Shown here in pieces: positions 24,848-32,352 of a DNA stretch of 38,307 bases (positions are counted from its first letter, which is position 1; every line of letters begins with the position of its first letter). This DNA comes from UBA8752 sp049610565 (GTDB lineage Bacteria; Bacteroidota; Bacteroidia; Flavobacteriales_D; Sanyastnellaceae), in NCBI GenBank assembly GCA_049610565.1, contig JBMYZR010000018.1, forward strand, positions 1-38,307, in the 5' to 3' direction. The position numbers and the translations under genes are program-made. Under the pieces are notes generated by a model, which made no database searches, was not told the DNA's origin, and saw only the letters and a list, made by a program, of their open reading frames with translations.

Positions 24848-25153
24848 TCAAGCCGGCTCAACCTCCGCCGTCAGGTCCCTCTCCTGCAACGCCGTGCAAA
24901 TCGGCTCGAGCTCATCGTAATCCCCATTCTTGATGGAGCACTTGCCTTTGGTGTGCACAATGATGGCGCACTGTTCAGCCTGAAGGACCTCGTGTCCGCA
25001 ATACGCCATCAAGCAATCGATCACGTGATCGAAGGTGTTGTGGTCGTCATTGTAGAGCACGATGTGCCATCCGCCGGACACCGCCTCGTCCAACGCCACG
25101 TCTTCCTCGACGAGCGTTTCTTCCTGCGTGTTCAACGTCGGGTACCACTTCAT
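24848..25153 (-). CDS. clpS: ClpS adaptor for ClpA/ClpC-type protease
   Basis: This 101-residue adaptor binds proteins with destabilising N-terminal residues and hands them to ClpAP-type proteases. The core HIVLYNDDHNTFDHVIDCL holds the conserved NDD and the helix that lines the N-degron pocket. AEQCAIIVHTKGKCSI carries the His of the pocket region. A flexible acidic N-terminal tail (ETLVEEDVALDEA) precedes the core, as usual. The ATG at 25153 lies exactly four bases after a perfect TAnnTTTG element (TAGCTTTG), predicting a leaderless message. A short perfect palindrome overlaps the -33 region. The transferase-like gene at 10589-11662 could supply it with substrates. Confidence 0.95.
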   Translation of the reverse strand: MKWYPTLNTQEETLVEEDVALDEAVSGGWHIVLYNDDHNTFDHVIDCLMAYCGHEVLQAEQCAIIVHTKGKCSIKNGDYDELEPICTALQERDLTAEVEPA

Positions 25154-25157
25154 GATG

Positions 25158-25165
25158 CAAAGCTA
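25158..25165 (-). promoter_or_regulatory. Promoter -7 element of clpS (TAGCTTTG)
   Basis: The minus strand reads TAGCTTTG, a perfect TAnnTTTG match, followed by CATC and ATG. Counting the A of ATG as +1, the element covers -12 to -5, the normal place for this promoter class. Confidence 0.65.
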
Positions 25166-25173
25166 AGCGGCAC

Positions 25174-25187
25174 GATGGGCCCCCATC
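25174..25187. promoter_or_regulatory. Palindrome in the clpS / LytTR divergent region, possible operator
   Basis: GATGGG-CC-CCCATC is a perfect 6-base inverted repeat with a 2-base spacer. Relative to the predicted clpS start it covers -21 to -34, overlapping the -33 region. It is a candidate repressor site, but short palindromes arise by chance in GC-rich DNA. Confidence 0.3.
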
Positions 25188-25286
25188 ATGCTCGAAACAA
25201 GTCATTCATCACCCCAAAACAACCTCCTGTACCCAATAATCCGGAATCCGAAACAAACCGCACTACCTCCTGTTCTCATTGTCGAC

Positions 25287-25937
25287 ATGGTACGCAAACC
25301 CAGCATCCTGATTCTTGGAACGACAACGTCAATCCAAGGCCCCGCATCCCTCTTGGAAGAGCTGGGTTGTGACATCCGAACGGCCAACAAAGCGGCGGAA
25401 GCTGCAGGCATTTGCTTGTTTACACCGCCCGACCTCATACTCGTCACGGCCAAGCCCAATGGGGTGGAGGACTTCGTGAGTCAACTCAAAACCCAAAACA
25501 AGCTTCAAGTGCTGGATTGGGAATTGGCGCTGGCCAACGGAGAGGTCGAATCCAACCCGGAAGGACTTGAAGGCGCTGTGACCGATGCGCTGGAAGAATT
25601 GGCCAGCAACAAAACGCGGGCAAAGCACTTCTTTACCAAGGTGGGCAACAAGCTGCGTCGCATCCACTTGAAGGACGTGCGGTTCATCGAGGTAGAGGGC
25701 AAATACAGCGCCATCCACGTGGGCGAACGGAAGTACAATGTCAAGGCCAGTTTGAAGGACTTGCTGCTCAAGTTGCCGCACGAAGACTTCGTTCGGGTGA
25801 GCCGCAATTTCGTCATCAACATCGACCGGGTCACCCACATCGATACGTTCCAGTTCGTGATCAAAATCGACCAGGACGAAATTCCGATTTCGCGGACCTA
25901 CAAGGATGAGCTCATGAAGCGCATCCAACTGCTTTGA
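25287..25937 (+). CDS. LytTR-domain transcription regulator with degenerate receiver-like half
   Basis: I start this 216-residue protein at ATG 25287 (MVRKPSILILGTTTS); an upstream ATG at 25188 would add 33 residues that look non-conserved. The C-terminal half (about 112-216) is a LytTR DNA-binding domain: RIHLKDVRFIEVEGKYSAIH, KASLKDLLLKLP, FVRVSRNFVINIDRV and the final EIPISRTYKDELMKR. The N-terminal half has alternating hydrophobic strands like a CheY receiver. However, the strand where the phosphorylated Asp should sit reads DLILVTAKPNG, and the acidic pair at the first strand is absent. It is therefore probably not controlled by phosphorylation. No kinase gene is nearby. It is divergent from clpS and followed by a strong terminator. 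Confidence 0.88.
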   Translation: MVRKPSILILGTTTSIQGPASLLEELGCDIRTANKAAEAAGICLFTPPDLILVTAKPNGVEDFVSQLKTQNKLQVLDWELALANGEVESNPEGLEGAVTDALEELASNKTRAKHFFTKVGNKLRRIHLKDVRFIEVEGKYSAIHVGERKYNVKASLKDLLLKLPHEDFVRVSRNFVINIDRVTHIDTFQFVIKIDQDEIPISRTYKDELMKRIQLL

Positions 25938-25966
25938 CTCTGCGTCTTGTATGAAAACAGGACTTC

Positions 25967-25995
25967 AAAGAGCTCTCCACGGTGGAGGGCTCTTT
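25967..25995. terminator. Bidirectional rho-independent terminator
   Basis: AAAGAGCTCTCCAC (25967-25980) and GTGGAGGGCTCTTT (25982-25995) form a 14-base inverted repeat with one G-T wobble; the innermost pairs must open to make a loop. A-rich and T-rich edges serve both strands. It sits between the convergent LytTR gene and the YopX-like gene, whose stop is at 26000. Confidence 0.75.
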
Positions 25996-25999
25996 GCGT

Positions 26000-26395
26000 T
26001 TAGCCTCTCCACCCCACACCTGCCCAGCGCCAACGGCGTTGAACGATGTCCTTGGGTTCCATGGTGACCACGCCTTGCACGAGCCCTCGTCTCATCCAGG
26101 TCCACCCCGTGTGCTCGTCGCACAGAATGAGCCAGGGGCGACGCCGGCTCCACCAGGGAGCCCCGACTTCCACCAACAGGTCTCCCTCGTGGAGCCATCG
26201 GTTGTCAAGATCCTGCAGACCGCAGCATCGGTCCCGGTGTTCCCACTCGATGGGACGGCCTGACCACCACAGCCCTTCACGGCTGTAGAACCGGGCGCCG
26301 CTCGCCTCCTCGCGCATCCACCCGACAACGCGGTCGCTCCGCCTGAGGCGATAGCGAACCACATCTTGAACGGGCGTCAGGGCTTGCGCTTTCAC
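26000..26395 (-). CDS. YopX-like small protein of unknown function
   Basis: This 131-residue protein is very rich in Trp and Arg. Its middle reads CCGLQDLDNRWLHEGDLLVEVG, which fits the YopX pattern (TGLKD-x-x-G-x-x-I-x-EGD-hydrophobic), a family usually found in phages and mobile elements of Firmicutes and Bacteroidota. The preceding GWMREEASGARFYSREGLWW also fits the beta-rich start of that family. The start is GTG 26395. There is no signal peptide or membrane segment. No phage genes surround it; it stands alone between the LytTR and glnS genes, divergent from glnS. The YopX link rests on a short motif, and the function is unknown even in the family. Confidence 0.75.
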   Translation of the reverse strand: MKAQALTPVQDVVRYRLRRSDRVVGWMREEASGARFYSREGLWWSGRPIEWEHRDRCCGLQDLDNRWLHEGDLLVEVGAPWWSRRRPWLILCDEHTGWTWMRRGLVQGVVTMEPKDIVQRRWRWAGVGWRG

Positions 26396-26479
26396 ACCAC
26401 CACAACCTTTCGCAGCGGTCCCTGTTCACACTTTGGCACGAACCGCATCAAAAGGGGAGTGCGGCCGCACCGCACAGGA

Positions 26480-26487
26480 TAAATTTG
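26480..26487 (+). promoter_or_regulatory. Promoter -7 element of glnS (TAAATTTG)
   Basis: TAAATTTG is a perfect TAnnTTTG match, followed by CACC and the ATG of glnS. As at mtaB and clpS the gap is exactly four bases, predicting transcription from the A of ATG. Confidence 0.65.
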
Positions 26488-26491
26488 CACC

Positions 26492-28189
26492 ATGTCCGAG
26501 ACCGCCAGCCACGAGAACCACAGCGCAGACTCTGAGCGATCCTCCTTGCATTTCATCGAGCAGATTGTCGTCGATGACCTCGCTTCCGGAAAGCACGACC
26601 GCATCCACACCCGATTCCCGCCGGAACCGAACGGATACCTGCACATCGGGCACGCCAAGGCCATCTGCCTCAGTTTCGGACTGGCCGAGAAGTACAATGG
26701 ACTCGTCAACCTCCGATTCGACGACACCAACCCCGACAAGGAAAACCAAGAGTATGTCGATGCCATCCGGCGGGATGTCGCCTGGCTCGGCTACGAATGG
26801 AATGGTGGCGAGCATTACACCAGCGATTACTTCGAACAGCTCCACGATTTTGCGGTGGACCTGATCCGCAAGGGCAAGGCCTACGTCGACCACCAGAGCG
26901 CCGAGGACATGGCTGCCCAGAAGGGCACCCCGACACAACCCGGCACCAACAGCCCCCACCGTGACCGCTCCGTCGAAGAGAACCTCCAGCTCTTCGAGGA
27001 AATGCGCAACGGCGTGCATCCTGACGGGCACTGCGTGCTGCGCGCCAAGATTGACATGGCCCACACCAACATGCACATGCGGGACCCCCTCCTGTATCGC
27101 ATCAAGCGGGCCCACCACCACCGCACCGGCGACGATTGGTGCATCTACCCGATGTACGACTTCGCGCATGGACAGAGCGATTCCATCGAGAACATCACGC
27201 ACTCCCTGTGTACGCTCGAGTTTGAAGTCCACCGCCCGCTCTACGAATGGTTCATCGAGCAACTCGGCATTTTCCCGAGTCGACAGATCGAGTTCGCCCG
27301 GTTGAACCTCGACCACACCATCATGTCCAAGCGCAAGCTCCTGAAGCTGGTGGAAGAGGGGCACGTCGACGGGTGGGATGACCCCCGCATGCCCACCATC
27401 AGCGGACTGCGCCGCCGGGGATTCACCCCGGAATCCATCCGGACGTTCTGCGACCGGGTGGGCATCGCCAAACGGGAGAACGTCATCGATTTCAGCCTGC
27501 TGGAATGGGCGCTGAGGGAGCACCTGAACCGCACCGCGATGCGGGCCATGGCCGTGTTGGACCCCATCAAGCTCGTGGTCACCAATTACCCCGAAGGACA
27601 GACCGAGGACCTGGTGACGGAAAACAACCCTGAGGATCCTGCCGCCGGCACGCGGACGATGCCCTTCAGCCGGGAACTCTGGATGGAGCGCGACGATTTC
27701 CGCGAGGAGGCCAACCGGAAATGGTTCCGACTGGCCCCGGGCAAGACCGTTCGGCTCAAGTCTGCCTTCATTGTCCGGTACGTGGACCACGTCGTGGACG
27801 CCGAAGGCAACGTCACCGAAGTCCACGTCGAGTACTTCCCCGACAGCCGGAGCGGCTCCGACACGAGCGGCATCAAGGCCAAGGGTACACTGCATTGGGT
27901 CAATGCCGCCACCGCAGTGGATGCGGAGGTCCGCCTCTACGAGCGGCTCTTTTCGGACCCTGCACCGGATGGCCACGAAGGCAAGGACTTCACCGATTTC
28001 CTGAATCCGGACAGCCTCGCCATCCGACAGGGATGCAAGCTGGAGCCTTCGCTCGCGGAGGCCAAAGCCGGAAAGCCTTACCAGTTCACGCGCCTCGGAT
28101 ACTTCACCTTGGATGGGGAGCGGTCAGCCGAAGCCGGCCATCCCGTCTGGAACCGTTCGGTCACGCTCAAGGACGGGTGGAAGGGGTAA
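26492..28189 (+). CDS. glnS: Glutamine-tRNA ligase
   Basis: This 565-residue class I aminoacyl-tRNA synthetase charges tRNA-Gln with glutamine. Signature motifs are PNGYLHIGHAKAI (the HIGH motif, about residues 46-58) and LDHTIMSKRKL (KMSK class, about 273-283). RFDDTNPDKE and the TLEFEVHRPLYEW segment are typical of the GlnRS/GluRS group, and the C-terminal half forms the two beta-barrel anticodon domains. Length matches bacterial GlnRS (about 550). A short acidic, Ser/Glu-rich leader of about 20 residues precedes the catalytic fold. Its 3' end overlaps the convergent cca gene by 23 bases. Confidence 0.97.
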   Translation: MSETASHENHSADSERSSLHFIEQIVVDDLASGKHDRIHTRFPPEPNGYLHIGHAKAICLSFGLAEKYNGLVNLRFDDTNPDKENQEYVDAIRRDVAWLGYEWNGGEHYTSDYFEQLHDFAVDLIRKGKAYVDHQSAEDMAAQKGTPTQPGTNSPHRDRSVEENLQLFEEMRNGVHPDGHCVLRAKIDMAHTNMHMRDPLLYRIKRAHHHRTGDDWCIYPMYDFAHGQSDSIENITHSLCTLEFEVHRPLYEWFIEQLGIFPSRQIEFARLNLDHTIMSKRKLLKLVEEGHVDGWDDPRMPTISGLRRRGFTPESIRTFCDRVGIAKRENVIDFSLLEWALREHLNRTAMRAMAVLDPIKLVVTNYPEGQTEDLVTENNPEDPAAGTRTMPFSRELWMERDDFREEANRKWFRLAPGKTVRLKSAFIVRYVDHVVDAEGNVTEVHVEYFPDSRSGSDTSGIKAKGTLHWVNAATAVDAEVRLYERLFSDPAPDGHEGKDFTDFLNPDSLAIRQGCKLEPSLAEAKAGKPYQFTRLGYFTLDGERSAEAGHPVWNRSVTLKDGWKG

Positions 28190-29681
28190 CCTCCACTGTC
28201 TCGAGCCACGCATCAAATGCGTCTCGAGCGCCCTTTTCATTGAACTCGCCTGCGGCCAGCCGGTCCTGAACCCGCTTCCATTCCTCGAGGATGGCCGGGC
28301 CATGGGCTTCCATCAAAGCCCTGGCCGCCGCAGCATCGTTCTCGATGTGCCCATCGAGGATGGCGTCCTTGATCAAATTCTTGATGGCGCCAATCGGACG
28401 ACAGGGGGGAATGCCGAAGTGCTGCATGACGTCCTCGCCGCTCACCGGCGGTTCGAAATTCCGAACTCGGTCCTTCTCCTCGACCTCCACCAGCTTTCGG
28501 ACCACCACCTCATAGTTGCGCAGGTAGCGCTCGACCTTGGCTTCGTTCTTGGACGTGATGTCCGCGCGGGCGAGCATCATGAGGTCGTCCACATCGTCGC
28601 CCGCCTCAAACAGCAGGCGCCGCACGGCCGAATCGGTCACTTCCTCCTTGGTCAGGGCGATGGGGCGCAAATGCAGGAGGACCAGCTTCTGCACGTACTT
28701 CATTTGGTGATCGAGTGGAAGCTTGAGTCGCTTGAAAATCTTGGGGACCATGCGGGCACCGCGGTCCTCATGGCCGTGAAAGGTCCAGCCGTGGTCCGGG
28801 TGGAACCGCTTCGTGGGCGGCTTGGCGATGTCATGCAGCAAGGCGGCCCAACGCAACCAGAGGTTGTCGCTGACGGCGGACACGTTGTCGACGACCTCGA
28901 GCGTGTGGTAGAAGTTGTCCTTGTGGCCGATGCCGTTTCTCCTCTCAACCCCCTTGAGCGCCACCATCTCGGGGAAGAATTCGTGGAGCAGGCGCGTTCG
29001 GAGCATCAGCTTGAACCCCACGCTGGGGCGCCGGCTGCCGAGAATCTTGTTGAGCTCCACATGGATGCGCTCCGGGGAAATGATGTCCAGCCTGTCTGCA
29101 TTCCGCGAAATGGCCGCGAGGCTCTCGTCCTCGATCCTGAACCCGAGCTGTGACGCAAACCGCACGGCGCGCAGCATGCGCAGCGGGTCATCGCTGTAGG
29201 TCACGTCAGGATCGAGCGGCGTGCGGATCGTCTTGTTTTCGAGGTCGACCAATCCACCGAAGGGGTCAACCAGATCGCCGAATCCATCCGCATTCAACCG
29301 CAACGCCAAGGCATTGATGGTGAAATCCCTGCGGTTCTGGTCGTCTTCGATTGTGCCGTCCTCGACGATGGGCTTGCGGCTGCCACGCTGGTAGGACTCC
29401 TTGCGCGCCCCCACGAACTCGACCTCGAAATCCCCGGCCCGGAACATGGCCGTCCCGAAATTCTTGAAGACCGACACCTTGCCGGCCCCCAATGCTTTCG
29501 CCGTGGCCCGGGCCAAGTCAATTCCGCTGCCCTCCACGACGATGTCGATGTCCTTGCAGGGACGCTGCAGAAGCAGGTCGCGCACGAACCCGCCGATGGC
29601 AAACGCCTGCTGCCCCTTCCGGTCGGCCTCGGCCCCCACGGCCCGGAATACGGGATGCTGAAGGTCCTGCGCGAAGTTCAC
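28167..29681 (-). CDS. cca: CCA tRNA nucleotidyltransferase with HD domain
   Basis: This 504-residue protein adds or repairs the 3' CCA end of tRNA, or is a closely related poly(A)-polymerase-type enzyme. The class II nucleotidyltransferase head shows GGFVRDLLLQRPCKDIDIVV with the metal-binding DID, then RRDFTINALALRL and the neck motif DDPLRMLRAVRFASQLGF. An HD phosphohydrolase domain follows, with LWLRWAALLHDIAKPPTK and FHGHEDRGA. The start is GTG 29681, overlapping the stop of the tsaC-like gene by 4 bases (GTGA). It is the last gene of the phoH operon and runs 23 bases past the end of the convergent glnS gene. Confidence 0.95.
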   Translation of the reverse strand: MNFAQDLQHPVFRAVGAEADRKGQQAFAIGGFVRDLLLQRPCKDIDIVVEGSGIDLARATAKALGAGKVSVFKNFGTAMFRAGDFEVEFVGARKESYQRGSRKPIVEDGTIEDDQNRRDFTINALALRLNADGFGDLVDPFGGLVDLENKTIRTPLDPDVTYSDDPLRMLRAVRFASQLGFRIEDESLAAISRNADRLDIISPERIHVELNKILGSRRPSVGFKLMLRTRLLHEFFPEMVALKGVERRNGIGHKDNFYHTLEVVDNVSAVSDNLWLRWAALLHDIAKPPTKRFHPDHGWTFHGHEDRGARMVPKIFKRLKLPLDHQMKYVQKLVLLHLRPIALTKEEVTDSAVRRLLFEAGDDVDDLMMLARADITSKNEAKVERYLRNYEVVVRKLVEVEEKDRVRNFEPPVSGEDVMQHFGIPPCRPIGAIKNLIKDAILDGHIENDAAAARALMEAHGPAILEEWKRVQDRLAAGEFNEKGARDAFDAWLETVEVTPSTRP

Positions 29682-30280
29682 GGACGGAGGATTTCAATGC
29701 GCCCGGCGGCGTCGAGTTTGACCATGCTCGAAGATTGTCCTCCCTTGCGGTCGCGGCCGGTCACGCACACGTGATCGACGCCCTCACGGATGGCCTTGGG
29801 AATCTCGGAAAAATGCCCCGGCGTCGGCTGTCCCGTCAGGTTGGCGGACGTGCTCACCAGGGGCATGTCGATGCCCCGCAGGATGAACTGCAGGAACGGA
29901 TCGTGGACCACACGGATGGCCAGGCTTCCATCCTCCGCAAGGAGGGCAGGGGTCACATCCCGGCCGCCGGGCAGGACCAGAGTCATGGGCCGGCCGTTGG
30001 GCACATTGCTCTCGCGAAGCAGATCCCACGCGATGTCCGGCACCGGGTTGGCGTATTCCTCCAACAGCCCCTCGGCGTCCACCAGGACCAAAGAGGGCTG
30101 CCCCCCCGGGCGTCCCTTCAGTCGATACAAGGCATCGAGCGCCTCTGCATCGTCCGCACGGCAACCGAGTCCCCAGACGGTATCGGTGGGATAGAGGACC
30201 ACGCCGCCCGCCTTGAGGGCACGAACCGTCTGGATGGCGTCCTCGCGCCATGGAGCCTGCTTCAGTGCTTTGGGCGCCAC
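29678..30280 (-). CDS. L-threonylcarbamoyladenylate synthase (TsaC/Sua5/YciO family)
   Basis: This protein of about 200 residues makes threonylcarbamoyl-AMP from threonine, bicarbonate and ATP, the first step of t6A formation on tRNA. The YrdC fold is clear: LKAGGVVLYPTDTVWGLGC, then RLKGRPGGQPSLVLV, RPMTLVLPG, SLAIRVVHDP and PLVSTSANLTGQP. It is the short TsaC-like form without the Sua5 C-terminal domain. The start is GTG 30280, 19 bases inside the end of purC; longer open frame upstream is purC shadow. YciO-type proteins of the same fold cannot be fully excluded. With mtaB it covers both ends of the t6A to ms2t6A route. Confidence 0.9.
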   Translation of the reverse strand: MAPKALKQAPWREDAIQTVRALKAGGVVLYPTDTVWGLGCRADDAEALDALYRLKGRPGGQPSLVLVDAEGLLEEYANPVPDIAWDLLRESNVPNGRPMTLVLPGGRDVTPALLAEDGSLAIRVVHDPFLQFILRGIDMPLVSTSANLTGQPTPGHFSEIPKAIREGVDHVCVTGRDRKGGQSSSMVKLDAAGRIEILRP

Positions 30281-31224
30281 GTCGCGATGTTCTGTTGAAT
30301 GCGGTCCACAGTGTCGGCTTCCTCCGGTCGGACGAAGGCCTTGCCCGTGACCTGCTCGTAGAGCTGGATGTACCGGTCGCTGACGGAGTTCACGAAGGCG
30401 TCGGTCATCTCCGGTACCTCTTGGCCTTCCTGTCCCATGAATCCGCCCTCGATGAGCCATTCGCGAACGAACTCCTTGCTCAACTGGGCCTGTGGCTCTC
30501 CCGCCGCCTGCCGTTCCGCGTACCCGTCGGCGTGGAAGTAACGGCTGCTGTCCGGGGTGTGGACCTCGTCCATGAGCATCAGTTCTCCATCGTGGAGGCC
30601 GAATTCATATTTGGTGTCCACGAGGATGAGTCCCCGCTCGGCCGCCATAGCCTGACCCCGGGCAAACAAGGCGCGGGTGATCCGCTCCAACTCGGCATAC
30701 CGTGCCTCGGACACGATGCCCTGTGCGAGGATCTCGTCCTTGCTGATGTCTTCATCGTGTCCCTCTTCGGCCTTCGTGGCCGGGGTGATGATGGGCTCGG
30801 GGAAGGCATCGTGCTCCCGCATGCCCTCCGGCAGGGAAACACCACACAACATTCGGCCGCCATCCCGGTAGGTCCGCCAGGCGTGACCGGTCAAATGGCC
30901 GCGGATGACCATTTCCAAACGAATGGGTTCACAACGCCGGCCCACAGCCACGTTGGGGTCAGGGGCTCCTTCAAACCACACCGGCACGATGTCGGACACC
31001 GCCTGCAGCATGTGCGCCGCCAGTTGATTCAGCACCTGGCCCTTGAACGGAATCGGACGGGGCAACACCACGTCGAACGCGGAAATCCGATCGCTGGCCA
31101 CCATGAGCAGCCGACCGTCCTCCAAGGTGTGGACATCCCTGACCTTGCCCCGGTAGAAATCGGTTTCACCGTCGAAATGCAATCGCTGATCGTACAGCGG
31201 AGTGGGGAGGAGGGAAGTGCTCAT
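30262..31224 (-). CDS. purC: Phosphoribosylaminoimidazole-succinocarboxamide synthase
   Basis: This 320-residue enzyme joins aspartate to CAIR using ATP in purine synthesis. ATG 31224 is the start (MSTSLLPTPLYD). Signature segments are FYRGKVRDVHTLED, MVASDRISAFDVVLP, PIRLEMVIRGHLTGHAWRTY, GLILVDTKYEFGLHDGELML and DEVHTPDSSRYF. Length fits the longer SAICAR synthases of Bacteroidota and eukaryote type (about 300-320). Its ATG overlaps the stop of phoH by 4 bases (ATGA), and the tsaC-like gene begins inside its 3' end. The operon mixes purine synthesis with RNA-related genes, with no evident shared pathway. Confidence 0.96.
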   Translation of the reverse strand: MSTSLLPTPLYDQRLHFDGETDFYRGKVRDVHTLEDGRLLMVASDRISAFDVVLPRPIPFKGQVLNQLAAHMLQAVSDIVPVWFEGAPDPNVAVGRRCEPIRLEMVIRGHLTGHAWRTYRDGGRMLCGVSLPEGMREHDAFPEPIITPATKAEEGHDEDISKDEILAQGIVSEARYAELERITRALFARGQAMAAERGLILVDTKYEFGLHDGELMLMDEVHTPDSSRYFHADGYAERQAAGEPQAQLSKEFVREWLIEGGFMGQEGQEVPEMTDAFVNSVSDRYIQLYEQVTGKAFVRPEEADTVDRIQQNIATWRPKH

Positions 31225-32306
31225 GTCGTTGGCGGTGCAATATCGGCGTCTCCCTCCGTTTGTCCGCGTTCCTGACCCGCGTCTTCGGACGGCTCTTCCT
31301 TGTGCCACTTCTTGGCGGGAACAGCCCCGATCGACGGCCCCATGCCGCCCTCGTATCCGCGGCTTTCCTCTTGCTCAAAGGCCTGGATCACCCGTTTCAC
31401 CAGGGCGTGACGCACCACGTCCTCGCCCGTCAGTTCCACGAAGGAGAGGCCTTCCACACCGCGCAGCACCCTGCGCGCGAAGCGGAGGCCGCTTTCCTGC
31501 TTGCGGGGCAGGTCGACCTGGGACGCATCACCCGTCACGATGAAGGTCGCCGAGCGGCCCATCCGGGTGAGGAACATCTTCATCTGCGCCACGGTGGCAT
31601 TCTGCGCCTCGTCGAGGATCACGAACGCCTTGTCCAGCGTCCGACCGCGCATGAAGGCGAGCGGTGCAATCTCGATGACCCCCTTTTCGAGGTGGTCCGC
31701 CACGCGGTCGTAGGGCAGCATGTCCGTCAACGCGTCGTACAGCGGCTGCATGTAAGGGTCGAGCTTTTCCTTGAGGTCGCCCGGCAGGAAGCCGAGGTTC
31801 TCTCCGGCTTCCACAGCCGGGCGTGTCATGATGATGCGGCGCACCTTTTTCTCCTTCAACGCTTGCACCGCCAAGGCCACTGCCGTGTACGTCTTGCCGG
31901 AGCCGGCCGGGCCGATGGCGAACACCATGTCGTTGTTGCGCACCGCATCCACCAGTCGGCGCTGGTTCGGCGTGCGCGCCGTCACGCGCAACCCGCCCGG
32001 TCCATAGACGAGGGTGTCGTCCTCCGAGGCGGACCGCTTCATCTCGATGCCGTCTTCCCGCACCAGACGCTCCAGGTCGTCCTCCTCGATTTTGCCGTAC
32101 CGCTCGAGGTGCCACACGATGAGGTCCCACTTCGCGGCGAATTGGTCCAAATCGTCCTTGGAGCCGAGGGCCTTGACCTCATTGCCACGCCCGACCAGCT
32201 TGAGCTTCGGGAAGTGCGATTTGAGCGTGGCGAACTTCCGGTGACCCACCCCGAAGAACTCGAGGGGCGGCACGTCCGGGAGGGCGAATCGTCGTTCGGA
32301 ACCCAT
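31221..32306 (-). CDS. PhoH-family ATPase
   Basis: This 361-residue protein has an N-terminal KH-like region (VGRGNEVKALGSKDDLDQF) and a PhoH P-loop ATPase domain. Walker A is GPAGSGKTYTA, Walker B is KAFVILDEAQN, and IIMTRPAVEAGENLGFLPGD, TGDASQVDLP and DVVRHALVKRVI are family signatures. PhoH-like proteins are linked to RNA metabolism and ribosome maturation (the YbeZ type). The ATG at 32306 is preferred over a TTG four codons upstream. The C-terminal 40 residues are a Glu/Lys/Pro-rich tail, probably disordered. It is the first gene of the phoH-purC-tsaC-cca operon, with a perfect TAnnTTTG element 46 bases upstream. Confidence 0.95.
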   Translation of the reverse strand: MGSERRFALPDVPPLEFFGVGHRKFATLKSHFPKLKLVGRGNEVKALGSKDDLDQFAAKWDLIVWHLERYGKIEEDDLERLVREDGIEMKRSASEDDTLVYGPGGLRVTARTPNQRRLVDAVRNNDMVFAIGPAGSGKTYTAVALAVQALKEKKVRRIIMTRPAVEAGENLGFLPGDLKEKLDPYMQPLYDALTDMLPYDRVADHLEKGVIEIAPLAFMRGRTLDKAFVILDEAQNATVAQMKMFLTRMGRSATFIVTGDASQVDLPRKQESGLRFARRVLRGVEGLSFVELTGEDVVRHALVKRVIQAFEQEESRGYEGGMGPSIGAVPAKKWHKEEPSEDAGQERGQTEGDADIAPPTT

Positions 32307-32352
32307 GGTACTGGTCAATGTGGGGAGTTTCGGGGAAAATCTGTGCGGGATG

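Noticed and set aside
23309..25372. 687-codon plus-strand frame across paralogue C and clpS
   Set aside because: It runs antisense through two genes with clear domains. The product is Val/His/Arg-rich without recognisable motifs; it is a shadow of FG-GAP coding sequence.
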